A stretch of DNA of 64,000 nt from contig LNET01000098.1 in NCBI GenBank assembly GCA_001464055.1, forward strand, positions 59,757 through 123,756, written 5' to 3'. The notes under the pieces were generated by a model. It worked only from the letters and a program-made list of their open reading frames with translations. It did not search any database and was not told the DNA's origin. This document shows positions 9,813 to 18,663 of this stretch, one piece after another; within the stretch, counting starts at the first letter, position 1, and the number at the start of each line of letters is the position of its first letter. The stretch is from Burkholderiales bacterium Ga0077543. GTDB lineage: Bacteria > Pseudomonadota > Gammaproteobacteria > Burkholderiales > Burkholderiaceae_C. Position numbers and translations under genes: made by a program.

Positions 9813-10021
9813 CGCTGCGGCGGTTCCTCGCGCAGCAGTTGCCAGGCCGCCAGCAGGCCGAAGCCCACGTTCATCAGCGCGATGAAACCCACCAGCAGCA
9901 GGCCCACCATGCTCAAAGGCAGGGCCCGCATGGCCCAGGTGCACACGGATGAAAGCACGTTGAAGCCGAGCATCATCCAGAAGAGCCCGCGGCGGGGCTG
10001 CCAGAGTCGAGACCATTGCAT
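9809..10021 (-). CDS. Small two-helix membrane protein, unknown
   Basis: A 70-residue protein with two hydrophobic helices (about 12-32 and 36-60), a basic N terminus (WQPRR) and a polar C-terminal tail (LREEPPQR). Small proteins like this are common in Burkholderiales but have no assigned function. Its stop codon overlaps the pirin stop: both use the shared palindrome CTAG at 9809-9812. The coding case rests on the two clean membrane segments. Confidence 0.55.
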   Translation of the reverse strand: MQWSRLWQPRRGLFWMMLGFNVLSSVCTWAMRALPLSMVGLLLVGFIALMNVGFGLLAAWQLLREEPPQR

Positions 10022-10268
10022 GGAGCGGGAGCTTAACGACTCCGCCTGGCCGCCGTAAAGTCCAGGGGTCCTGAGCCCTGCAACCGGAGGGCGGGCGATG
10101 TGCGAGCTGCTGCTTCGGTTCTTCGTCCCGGTGCAGTTCCCGCAAATGGCACCCGATGCTCGAGCCCTGACAACGCACCGGCGACCGCCGTGGCCGGTTT
10201 CATGCCCATCGCGGCTGTTTTCGTCGCAAGCCGCTGACCCACCCGCCCGCAGGCCCTAGCCTGCCGCC

Positions 10269-11534
10269 ATGATGCTGAACGACCCCCTGCCCCCCGAGCT
10301 CACCGGTCGCCATCACGGCTGGTTCAGCCGCTATAGGCGCTATCCGGTGTTCAGTACGCCCTGGGCTGCCGGCCGCGTGCGCAGCTTCGGCATGGCCGCC
10401 GTCGCCTGCCTGCTATTGTTCATCCTGCCGCTGCTGCTGGACCCGCCCGAGCACCCGCCTCTGGGCGCTCTGCTGCAGGTGGCGTTCCAGCTGTTCCTGC
10501 CCATCCTGGCGGGACCCTGGCTGGGCTGCTGGGTGCGCCAGCAAGGCTGGCCGCCGCAACGCGAGGGCGCGGCATTGGCGGCCGCGATGGCCAGCCTGGT
10601 CGTGGCGGCACTGGCCTTCCACGAATACGGCGCCGAACCCGCCAAGCAGTGGCTGGCGGAAAAGACCGGCCAGGTCGACGAAAGCGGGCAGCGCAGGAAG
10701 GTAGCGATGGCCATTGGCGTGATGATCAGGCCGATCGACCCGCCGCCGTCCTCCCCCGTGGACGGCGTCGAAGATCGCCCCAGCCTGCAGGGGCGCCTGG
10801 TCAATGGTGTAGCCAGCGCGCTGGTGACCTTCTGGCTGGCCGGCGGCATTGCACTGTGGGGCCGGCGCCGTGAACTTGCCGGCCTGGCCGCGCTTGAAAA
10901 CGAACGCAAACTGGCCCAGGCCCTGGCGCAGCGCCGCGAAGCCGAACTGAAGCTGTCGGTGCTGGCGGCGCAGGTCGAACCGCACTTCCTGTTCAATACG
11001 CTGGCAGGTGTGCGCAGCGCCATCGCCACCGACCCTGCCCATGCCAGCGCCATGATCGACCAGCTGGTGGACTACCTGCGCGCAGCCATCCCGCGGCTGC
11101 GCAGTGATGGCAGCGCCCAGGCCACGGTCGGCGGCCAGTTCGAGATCGTGCGCGCCTATCTGGGCCTGATGAGCGCCCGCATGCCGCGCCTGCACACCCA
11201 GGTGCAGGCACCGGCCGAACTGCTGCAGGCGCGCTGCCCGGCGCTGATGCTGATCTCGCTGGCCGAGAACGCGGTCAAGCATGGCATCGAGCTGAAGCTG
11301 GGCCCGGGTCGCGTCGAGGTGCTGGCCGAGCGCAGCACCGACGGCCGCCTGGCGCTGAGCGTGCTGGACGACGGCGTCGGCTTCTGCGACAGCACCGTCG
11401 GCAACGGCCTGGGGCTGAGCAACATCCGCGAACGGCTGGCCCAGTTGTACGGCGACCGCGCCAGCCTGACCCTGAAGACCCGACCCGAGGGCGGCGTGGC
11501 CGCCACCCTGATGTTGCCGCTGGAGATGAGCTGA
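10269..11534 (+). CDS. LytS/AlgZ-type membrane sensor histidine kinase
   Basis: A 421-residue kinase of the His_kinase (PF06580) type. The N-terminal half has three to four membrane helices (about 37-57, 70-90, 108-122 and 178-197) with a polar periplasmic loop of about 55 residues between the last two. The phosphoacceptor region is QVEPHFLFNTLAG (His near residue 238). The ATP-binding N box is SLAENAVKHG and the G box is GNGLGLSNIRERL. The stop shares one base with the next start (TGATG), so it is translationally coupled to its response regulator. The stimulus is unknown. Confidence 0.88.
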   Translation: MMLNDPLPPELTGRHHGWFSRYRRYPVFSTPWAAGRVRSFGMAAVACLLLFILPLLLDPPEHPPLGALLQVAFQLFLPILAGPWLGCWVRQQGWPPQREGAALAAAMASLVVAALAFHEYGAEPAKQWLAEKTGQVDESGQRRKVAMAIGVMIRPIDPPPSSPVDGVEDRPSLQGRLVNGVASALVTFWLAGGIALWGRRRELAGLAALENERKLAQALAQRREAELKLSVLAAQVEPHFLFNTLAGVRSAIATDPAHASAMIDQLVDYLRAAIPRLRSDGSAQATVGGQFEIVRAYLGLMSARMPRLHTQVQAPAELLQARCPALMLISLAENAVKHGIELKLGPGRVEVLAERSTDGRLALSVLDDGVGFCDSTVGNGLGLSNIRERLAQLYGDRASLTLKTRPEGGVAATLMLPLEMS

Positions 11535-12319
11535 TGCGCCCGCCCACCGCCCTGATTGCCGACGACGAAGACCTGCCACGAGCCGAACTGCGCCGCATGC
11601 TGGCCAGTGCCTGGCCGGACCTGCGCATCGTGGCCGAATGTGAACATGGGCCTGCCGCCGTCGAGGCCTTGGACGAATTTGCCCCGGCCATTGCCTTTCT
11701 CGACATCCGCATGCCCGGCCTGAGCGGCCTGGACGTGGCGCGGGCAGCCAGCGGCCGCTGCCATGCCGTCTTCACCACCGCCTACGACAGCCACGCCGTC
11801 GAAGCCTTCAACGCCGGCGCGGTGGACTACCTGCTCAAGCCCGTACGCGCCGAACGACTGGCGCAGACCGTACAGCGCCTGCAGGCACGGCTGCAGGCGC
11901 AGGCCGTGGCGCCCGACCTGAGCGGCCTGGTCGAGAAACTCTCGGCGCAGCTGCAGCAGCGCCAGGCCCATGGCGCGCCCGACGCTGCGCCGCCCCGGCT
12001 TCGCTGGGTCAGCGCGAATGTCGGCGACATCATCAAGATGTTCAGCATCGACGAAGTCCTGTTCTTTCAGAGCGACGAGAAGTACACCCGCGTGGTGACG
12101 GCCGGCGACGAGGCCCATGTGCGCAAGCCCTTGAAGGAAATCGCCGAAGGGCTGGACCCTGACGTGTTCTGGCAGATTCACCGCGGTGTCATCGTGCGCG
12201 CCGACGCGATCGGCCGGGCCCAACGCGACGACACCGGGCGCATCACGCTGCAGCTCAGGCAGCATGCAGAAAGGCTTCAGGTGAGCCAGGCCTACACCTG
12301 GCGCTTCAAGCCCATGTAG
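11534..12319 (+). CDS. LytTR-family response regulator (AlgR/LytR type)
   Basis: A 261-residue regulator. The receiver (1-120) has the acidic pair in ALIADDEDLP, phosphoacceptor Asp near 56 in AFLDIRMPG and conserved Lys in DYLLKPV. A linker follows, then a LytTR DNA-binding domain (about 155-261) with the typical DEVLFFQSDEKYTRVV and QIHRGVIVRADAI stretches. It is the partner of the kinase directly upstream. LytTR proteins bind direct repeats and control cell-surface or virulence functions; targets here are unknown. Confidence 0.9.
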   Translation: MRPPTALIADDEDLPRAELRRMLASAWPDLRIVAECEHGPAAVEALDEFAPAIAFLDIRMPGLSGLDVARAASGRCHAVFTTAYDSHAVEAFNAGAVDYLLKPVRAERLAQTVQRLQARLQAQAVAPDLSGLVEKLSAQLQQRQAHGAPDAAPPRLRWVSANVGDIIKMFSIDEVLFFQSDEKYTRVVTAGDEAHVRKPLKEIAEGLDPDVFWQIHRGVIVRADAIGRAQRDDTGRITLQLRQHAERLQVSQAYTWRFKPM

Positions 12320-12366
12320 AGCGGCAACGGGCAGCGCGCGGCTGCAAGCTGCCCCATACTTTGGGC

Positions 12367-15024
12367 ATGGACCTGTTGCCGCAGACGAAGGCCCTGCTCG
12401 ACACCGTGCCAGCCCCGCTGTTGTGTCTGGCTGCACGCGACGCCGTACCCTGGGCCAACGCCGCGGCCAGGACGCTGGCGCCGCAGGCCAGCCCCGCCGA
12501 TTGGGCCGCCTGGATGGGCGAAGTCTGGCCGTCGACCGCACCCGCGCCAGCGGACACCGACCTGCCTTTGCCTGGCGGTGCCCCGCTTGCGCGGCGGGTC
12601 CGACTCCAGACCAGCCTGCTGCCCGAAGGGGGCTGGATACTCGGCCTGGTCCCCGTCGACGAACTGCGTGCTGCCCAGGACGAAGTGACCCACCTGCAGG
12701 AAATGCTGGACCTCGCCCGCGACTTCGGGCGCCTGGGCCTGTGGGAACGTGACGCTCGCACCCTGGCTGGCACCTGGGACCGCCAGGTCCAGTCCTTCCG
12801 CGGCATCACGACCGACGGCAAGGCCCCCAGCTTCGACGACAGCCTGCAGCAGGTGGCGCTGGCCGACCGTGCTGCGCTGGACCGGGCGTTTCGCGAGTCG
12901 CTGCGCCAGCCCGGGGCCTACAGCCATCGCTTCAGCCTGCGAACCGCCGACGGCACGCTGCGGCGCGTGCACTCGCAGTGGCGCGTCAAGGCCGACGCTT
13001 CAGGCCGCCCCTCCCGGGCCATCGGCCTGCTCGTCGACGACGTCGAGCCGCTGGCGCTGGCCACGGCGTCCAGCGAAGTCGAGTCGCAGCTGGCGCTGGC
13101 CGTGGACCTGGGGCGGATCGCCCTGTGGCGACACGACCTGCAAACCCAGCGCATGAGCTACAACGCCCAGGCCTGGGCCGTTCTCGACCTGCCGCCGCGC
13201 CCCGAGGGCCTGGCCATCGAGGACGTGCGTGCGCTGGTCCACCCCGAGGACCTGCCCGCGCTGCTGGCTTCGGCCAGGCTGGCACTGGAAAGCGACAGGC
13301 CCGTCGACGTCGAGACGCGCTACCGCCGGCTGGACGGCAGCTGGCGCCACGTGCTCACCCGGCGCGTGGTGCAGCGCGACGCCTCAGGCACGGCCATCGC
13401 CTTCGTGGGCGTGTCGATGGATGTGACCGAACGTCGCGAATCGGAGCAAGCCTTGCGCAATGCCGGTGAACGCGCGGCCCTGGTCACGCGCTCTGCCGGG
13501 CTGGGCACCTGGGAGATCGACCTGCGCAACGAAACCGCCTACTGGGACGACCAGATGTGGTTGCTGCGCGGCCTGCCCCCGCAACCGCGCGCCATGACAC
13601 CGGCCGAGCGCATGGCCGTGGTGCATCCGGACGACCGCGAACGGGTTCTGGCCCAGCAACAGCTGGCCATGACGCAATCGCAGGCCGCGGAGAACGAGTT
13701 CCGTGTGGTGTGGCCCGACGGCCAGGTGCGCTGGATCGCATCGAGGTCGCAAACCCTGCGGGACGAGCAAGGCCAGCCAACGCGCCGCATCGGCGTGAAC
13801 TGGGACGTCACTGCGGCCCGCACCGCCGCGGCCATGCGGCAGGAACGCGAGCTCGCACAGCGCGAAAGCACGGCCAAGAGCCAGTTCATGGCACGCATGA
13901 GCCACGAACTGCGAACACCGCTGAACGCCGTGCTCGGCTTCACCGAACTGCTGCTGGCCGACGAACCTGCAACAGACCCCGACACCGACCCGGCCGGCCC
14001 GATACGTCGCCGCCGCCTGCAGCATGTGCGGGTCGCCGGCCAACACCTGCTGACACTGATCAACGACGTGCTGGACCTGGCAGCGCTGGACAGCGGCGAG
14101 TTGCGGATCGTCGTCGAACCGATGTCTCTGCCAGGGCTGTTGCAACAGACCCTGCCGATGCTGCAGCCGCTGCTGGACGCGAGCCAGGTGCTGCTGAACA
14201 ACGAGGTCGCCGGCCAGCCCCCGCTGCGGGTGCTGGCCGACGCCATGCGACTGCGTCAGGTGCTGCTGAACCTGCTGAGCAATGCCGTCAAGTACAACCG
14301 CGCGGGAGGCCGCGTCGATGTCCAGGCCTGGCAGTCCGGCGCTGACGTTCATGTGCGCGTCACCGACACCGGGCGCGGGCTCAGCGCCGAACAGATGCGC
14401 CACCTGTTCGAGCCCTTCAACCGGGTCGGTGCCGAGAGCTCGGGCATCGAAGGCTCGGGCCTGGGCCTGACCATCGCCAAGACGCTGACCGAACGCATGG
14501 GCGGGCTGCTGCAGGTGCACAGCCAGGTCGGCCAGGGCAGCAGCTTCGAGCTGCGCCTGCGGGCTGCACAGGCGGCGCAGGAGGACGTCGCCGAAGGCCC
14601 GGCCGCGATCGAGGCCCCGGCGCCACACACCGTGCCAGGGCGCCAGCCGCACCCGGTGCTCTACATCGAGGACAACCCGGTCAATGCGCTGATCGTCTCG
14701 GAACTGCTGGCAAGGCGCCAGGACATCCAGCTGCACCTCGCCGTGGACGGCCGAAGCGGCCTGGCGCGGGCGCGCGAGCTGCAGCCCGAATTGCTGCTGC
14801 TGGACATGCAGCTGCCAGACATCAACGGACTGGAAGTGCTGGGCCGCCTGCGTGCCGACCCGGCCACGGCCGGCATCCGCTGCATGGCGCTGTCGGCCAA
14901 CGCCATGCCCGAGGACATCGAACGCGCGCTGCGGGCCGGCGCGGTCCAGTACTGGACCAAGCCGCTGGACTTCCGCGCCTTCATGGCGGCACTTGACGCC
15001 TTGTTCGGGCCTGCACCGCCTTGA
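12367..15024 (+). CDS. Multi-PAS hybrid sensor histidine kinase with C-terminal receiver
   Basis: An 885-residue cytoplasmic kinase with no membrane segment. It has about four PAS-like regions (the N-terminal 110 residues, then roughly 120-235, 240-360 and 365-480), with PAC endings such as VGVSMDVTERR. The HisKA domain follows (MSHELRTPLNAVLGF, His near 512), then HATPase (NLLSNAVKYN near 636; GSGLGLTIAKTL). The receiver (765-885) has Asp near 812 in LLLLDMQLPDINGLE and Lys in YWTKPLD. There is no DNA-binding output, so phosphate must pass to another protein. ATG at 12367 is 47 bases after the LytTR gene. Confidence 0.88.
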   Translation: MDLLPQTKALLDTVPAPLLCLAARDAVPWANAAARTLAPQASPADWAAWMGEVWPSTAPAPADTDLPLPGGAPLARRVRLQTSLLPEGGWILGLVPVDELRAAQDEVTHLQEMLDLARDFGRLGLWERDARTLAGTWDRQVQSFRGITTDGKAPSFDDSLQQVALADRAALDRAFRESLRQPGAYSHRFSLRTADGTLRRVHSQWRVKADASGRPSRAIGLLVDDVEPLALATASSEVESQLALAVDLGRIALWRHDLQTQRMSYNAQAWAVLDLPPRPEGLAIEDVRALVHPEDLPALLASARLALESDRPVDVETRYRRLDGSWRHVLTRRVVQRDASGTAIAFVGVSMDVTERRESEQALRNAGERAALVTRSAGLGTWEIDLRNETAYWDDQMWLLRGLPPQPRAMTPAERMAVVHPDDRERVLAQQQLAMTQSQAAENEFRVVWPDGQVRWIASRSQTLRDEQGQPTRRIGVNWDVTAARTAAAMRQERELAQRESTAKSQFMARMSHELRTPLNAVLGFTELLLADEPATDPDTDPAGPIRRRRLQHVRVAGQHLLTLINDVLDLAALDSGELRIVVEPMSLPGLLQQTLPMLQPLLDASQVLLNNEVAGQPPLRVLADAMRLRQVLLNLLSNAVKYNRAGGRVDVQAWQSGADVHVRVTDTGRGLSAEQMRHLFEPFNRVGAESSGIEGSGLGLTIAKTLTERMGGLLQVHSQVGQGSSFELRLRAAQAAQEDVAEGPAAIEAPAPHTVPGRQPHPVLYIEDNPVNALIVSELLARRQDIQLHLAVDGRSGLARARELQPELLLLDMQLPDINGLEVLGRLRADPATAGIRCMALSANAMPEDIERALRAGAVQYWTKPLDFRAFMAALDALFGPAPP

Positions 15025-15037
15025 GGGCCGCTTGGGC

Positions 15038-17125
15038 TCAGGCCGGCTCGGCGTGGAGCAGGCCGCGTTTTTTCAGCAGCGGCTGCACCGTCGGATCCCG
15101 ACCGCGGAACGCGGCATAGGCTGCGGCCGGGGCCACGCTGTTGCCAGTGGCATAGACATGGCGCAGCAGCCGTGCTGCCACCGCCCGGTCGAAGGGGCTG
15201 CCGGCTTCGGTGAAGGCGTCGAAGCCGTCGGCGTCCAGCACCTCGGCCCACAGGTAGACGTAGTAGCCCGCCGCGTAGCCGCTGCTGGCGAACAGGTGCT
15301 GGAAGTGCACCAACCGGTGATTCAAGCCCACTGCGGCCGGCAAGCCGGCCTGGCGCAGCAGCCCGGCCTCGAAGGCGCACAGGTCGGCTGGCGGCTCGGC
15401 ATCGGTCAGCGAATGCACGGCCATGTCGACCATGGCACTGGCGGTGTAGCGCACCGTCTCGTAACCCTGATTGAACTGCTGCGCGCGCTGCAGCCTTGCC
15501 ACCAGTTCGGCCGGGATCGGCTCGCCTGTCTGCCAGTGGCGGGCGTGGCGCTGCAGGACCTCGGGCTCGGTGATCCAGTGCTCGAAAATCTGCGATGGCA
15601 GCTCGACGAAGTCGCGCAGCACCTGAGTGCCCGACAACCGCCGGTAGGTGACATCGCTGAGCAGGCCGTGCAGGCCGTGGCCGAACTCGTGGAAGAGCGT
15701 GCGCGCGTCGTCCATCGACAGCAGCGTGGGCTGGCCCTCGCTGTCAGCACCTTTGGCGAAGTTGTTGTTGTTCAGGATGACCGGCAGGCTGCAGGCGCCT
15801 TCGCCAGGCGCGGGGTTGCGGCTTTGCCAGCGCAGAGAACTCATCCAGGCGCCGCTGCGCTTGCCCGCCCGTGCGAAGTTGTCCTGCAGGAAGATGCCGC
15901 TGACCTGGCCTTCGGCATTGCGAACCTCATAGGCCTTCACGTCAGGGTGGTAGACCGGCAGGTCATCGCGCAGGCTGAAGCTCAGGCCGAACAGCCGGCT
16001 GGCGCAGTCGAACGCAGCCTGGATCATGTTCTCCAGGCGAAAGAAGGGCTTGACCTCGGCGTCGTCAATCGCATAGCGCTCGCGCCGCACCTTTTCGGCA
16101 TAGAAGCGCCAGTCCCAGGGCTGCAGTTCGACCTGCACGCCTTCAGCCTGCATCAGCGCCAGCAAGGCCTGCTGCTCCCGTTCGACCGCAGCCAGCGCAC
16201 GTGGCCAGACCTCGCCCAGCAGCCCCTGCACCGCGCTGCGGGTGCCGGCCATGGTGTCGGTCAGAGCGTGGTCGGCATAGCAGGCGTGGCCATGCAGCCT
16301 GGCCTGTTCGTTGCGCAGGCGCAGGATGTCGCGCGCGACCGCACGGTTGTCGTGTTCACCGGGGTGTTCGCCGCGGTCGGTCCAGGCGCGCCAGGCGGCT
16401 TCGCGCAGGTCGCGGCGCTCGCTGAAGCTGAGAAAAGGCACGATGAGCGAACGCGACAGCGTGACCACGTGCCCCTGCAGACCGCGCTCGGCCGCGGCTT
16501 GACGCGCCGCCGCCCGCACGAAGCCGGGCAGACCGGCCAGTGCGGCTTCGTCGCCCAGGGGCAGGCTCCAGCTGCTTTCGTCGTGCAGTACGTTCTGGGC
16601 AAAGCGCGTCGTCAGTGCCGCCAGTTCTTCCATCACCTGCGCGTAGCGGACCTGCGCGGCCGGCGCCAGGCGCGCACCCGAGCGCACGAAGTCCAGGTGC
16701 ACCCGCTCGACGAGGCGCTGAGCCTCGGCCGACAGGCCCAGGCGGGTACGTTGTTCATGGACCGCGTCGACCCGCGCGAACAAGGCCGCGTCCATGTAGA
16801 CCGCGCTGCTGTGCGCGGCCATGGGCGCGGCCATGCTGCGCTGCACGGCCTGCAGCGCCGAGCTGGTGGCCGAACTGGTGAGGTTGTAGAACACAGCCGC
16901 CACGCGGTCCAGCAGCCGACCACTGCGGTCGAAGGCCGCGACCGTGTTGTCGAAGTCGGCCGGCGCAGCTTGCGCACCGATGCTGGCGAGTTCACAGCGA
17001 TGCTGGCGCATCGCCTCGCGCAGCGCTGGTTCGAAATGTTCGGGCAGCAGTGCGGCGAAGGGTGGCAAACCGTAAGGGGCCTGCCATTCCTGCAGCAGGG
17101 GATTGACGTCGACGGGGGTGTGCAT
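15038..17125 (-). CDS. prlC: Oligopeptidase A (M3 family zinc metallopeptidase)
   Basis: A 695-residue protein, the usual length for PrlC/OpdA. The zinc site is FHEFGHGLHG (near residue 478) with the downstream Glu in the helix FVELPSQIFEHW. The N-terminal helical part (LPPFAALLPEHFEPALREAM) and the C-terminal HVYATGNSVAPAAAYAAFRGRDP stretch fit the family. It is cytoplasmic and degrades short peptides, including cleaved signal peptides. Its stop lies 13 bases from the converging hybrid-kinase stop, leaving no room for a terminator. Confidence 0.93.
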   Translation of the reverse strand: MHTPVDVNPLLQEWQAPYGLPPFAALLPEHFEPALREAMRQHRCELASIGAQAAPADFDNTVAAFDRSGRLLDRVAAVFYNLTSSATSSALQAVQRSMAAPMAAHSSAVYMDAALFARVDAVHEQRTRLGLSAEAQRLVERVHLDFVRSGARLAPAAQVRYAQVMEELAALTTRFAQNVLHDESSWSLPLGDEAALAGLPGFVRAAARQAAAERGLQGHVVTLSRSLIVPFLSFSERRDLREAAWRAWTDRGEHPGEHDNRAVARDILRLRNEQARLHGHACYADHALTDTMAGTRSAVQGLLGEVWPRALAAVEREQQALLALMQAEGVQVELQPWDWRFYAEKVRRERYAIDDAEVKPFFRLENMIQAAFDCASRLFGLSFSLRDDLPVYHPDVKAYEVRNAEGQVSGIFLQDNFARAGKRSGAWMSSLRWQSRNPAPGEGACSLPVILNNNNFAKGADSEGQPTLLSMDDARTLFHEFGHGLHGLLSDVTYRRLSGTQVLRDFVELPSQIFEHWITEPEVLQRHARHWQTGEPIPAELVARLQRAQQFNQGYETVRYTASAMVDMAVHSLTDAEPPADLCAFEAGLLRQAGLPAAVGLNHRLVHFQHLFASSGYAAGYYVYLWAEVLDADGFDAFTEAGSPFDRAVAARLLRHVYATGNSVAPAAAYAAFRGRDPTVQPLLKKRGLLHAEPA

Positions 17126-17155
17126 GTGGCAACCTTCCTTCGCGGCGGTGCGGGC

Positions 17156-17944
17156 TTACTTGCCAGCCTTGATGGCGATTTCGTCTTCCTCGCGATAGCG
17201 GCGGTTGGAACAGGTGCTGACCCAGTCCTTGCGCTCGGCTTCCAGGCCTTGCGCCTGATCGTTGACGACGTTGTTGCGCGCATTCCAGTCACTGACACGG
17301 GCGTCCACCGTCTTCGCACGCTCGTTGTAGGCCGCGACCCGCGCCTGCAGGCCGGCAATGACGGTCTCTCTCTCGGCCTCGAGCGCCTTGCGGTCGGTCT
17401 CCAGCGCCGCCCGCTCGTCGTTGATCGCCTTGCGCTCGCGGTCAGCGGCTGAACCGGTCTTGCCGGCTTCGTTGAAGGTCTTGACACGCAGGTTGGAAGT
17501 CTCCACCCGAGCGCCGAAAGCCTTGAACTTGGCGTTCAGCGATTCGGTGGCTTCCTTCTGCGCAGCTTCCATGGCCACCCGTTCTTCGCGGAAGGATTGC
17601 TGCTCGGTGGCCAGGGCCGCCTTCTCGGCTTCCAGCGGGGCCCGCTTCGCTTCCAGCTCGGCCAGGCGCGTGCGGATGCTGCCTTCGTCGTTCAGGCAAG
17701 CCCGCAGTTCGTCGCGCGTCATGATGCCGCGGCGAACCCCGCTGGCCGCACCTTCGGCTGCGGTGGCACCCCCCAGGCTGAGGGTCTTGCCCCCGGCTTC
17801 GGCGGCGGCGTTTGCAGCGGGCTTGGCCGCGGGCTTCGGCGCGGGCTTGGCCGGTGCAGTGGTCTGGGCCTGGGCCACGGCCAGCGGGGCCAGGCTGCTG
17901 AACAGGAAGGCGACAGCCAGGGTGGCTGCTGTGTGGAGCTTCAT
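17156..17944 (-). CDS. Secreted coiled-coil protein, unknown function
   Basis: A 262-residue protein. ATG at 17944 gives a clean signal peptide ending near AVAQA. A Pro/Ala/Lys-rich linker follows (residues about 24-45). From about residue 75 to 225 the sequence is a long charged heptad-rich coiled coil rich in Glu, Ala, Lys and Arg (for example LEAKRAPLEAEKAALATEQQ). Two Cys lie near ELRACLND and VSTCSNRRY. No catalytic motif is seen. It lies 30 bases upstream of prlC on the same strand and could share a transcript with it. Confidence 0.7.
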   Translation of the reverse strand: MKLHTAATLAVAFLFSSLAPLAVAQAQTTAPAKPAPKPAAKPAANAAAEAGGKTLSLGGATAAEGAASGVRRGIMTRDELRACLNDEGSIRTRLAELEAKRAPLEAEKAALATEQQSFREERVAMEAAQKEATESLNAKFKAFGARVETSNLRVKTFNEAGKTGSAADRERKAINDERAALETDRKALEAERETVIAGLQARVAAYNERAKTVDARVSDWNARNNVVNDQAQGLEAERKDWVSTCSNRRYREEDEIAIKAGK

Positions 17945-18099
17945 GCGTGTCCTCGGCGACAAAAAAGGCAAGGGATGGCGGCGCATCCCGGCAGGGCGAC
18001 AATGATGCCACCGCGCACGTGATGCACCCGCATCGGCGTGGCCTGAAGCTGCCGCGCTGCCCTGTTCCCCGCCCGCCCCCCGCCCCCGCCCTCCGCCCC

Positions 18100-18663
18100 A
18101 TGGCCATCAAGTCCACCATCTTCAAGGCCGCCCTGCAGATCGCCGACATGGACCGCGCGCTCTACGCCGACCATGCGCTGACCTTGGCCCGACATCCTTC
18201 GGAAACCGACGAACGCCTGATGGCCCGCGTGCTGGCCTTCGCCTTGAACGTGCCCGCCGACGACCACGACGGTGCCCTGGTCTTTGCGCGTGGCCTGTCC
18301 GACGGCGACGAACCCGACCTGTGGCGCCACAGCCTGGCCGGCGTGCTGCGGCATTGGGTCGAAGTGGGACAGCCCGCCGACGACCGCCGCCTGACCAAGG
18401 CCTGCGGCCGCGCCGAGCGCGTGACGCTGTACTGCTACGCCCAGTCCGCCCCCATCTGGTGGGCGGCGATCGCGCCGAAGCTGACCCGCCTGCGCAACCT
18501 CCAGGTCTGGCAGATTCCTGCCGACGACAGCCTGGCGCTGGCCCGTCTGGCAGACCGGTCGATGCAGCTGCAAGTGACGGTGCAGGAAGGTCAGATCTGG
18601 GTCGGGAACCAGACGGACAGTGTCGAGATCCACCTGAAATCCCTGCAAGCCCCCACGTCATGA
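18100..18663 (+). CDS. yaeQ: YaeQ family protein
   Basis: A 187-residue protein matching the YaeQ family throughout: AIKSTIFKAALQIADMDR at the start, LARHPSETDERLMARVLAFA, LSDGDEPDLW, IWVEVGQPD-like HWVEVGQPADDRRL and the WW-containing middle. The family has a PD-(D/E)XK-like fold; its biochemical role is not settled. ATG at 18100 is fixed by alignment of the conserved N terminus, but it has no Shine-Dalgarno: it follows a run of pyrimidines (18061-18099). The stop overlaps the next gene (ATGA). Confidence 0.88.
   Translation: MAIKSTIFKAALQIADMDRALYADHALTLARHPSETDERLMARVLAFALNVPADDHDGALVFARGLSDGDEPDLWRHSLAGVLRHWVEVGQPADDRRLTKACGRAERVTLYCYAQSAPIWWAAIAPKLTRLRNLQVWQIPADDSLALARLADRSMQLQVTVQEGQIWVGNQTDSVEIHLKSLQAPTS

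Noticed and set aside
10022..10268. Possible small gene (69 codons, minus strand) before the LytS-type kinase
   Set aside because: No hydrophobic segment, motif or ribosome-binding site; the region is more likely the kinase upstream region. I see nothing else in it.
12329..12354. GGGCAG/CTGCCC hairpin between the LytTR regulator and the PAS hybrid kinase as a terminator
   Set aside because: No T-tract follows and the loop is long; it may be chance pairing in GC-rich sequence.
14852..17452. 866-codon plus-strand open frame opposite oligopeptidase A
   Set aside because: prlC on the minus strand has a complete metallopeptidase motif set; the opposite frame has no family features.
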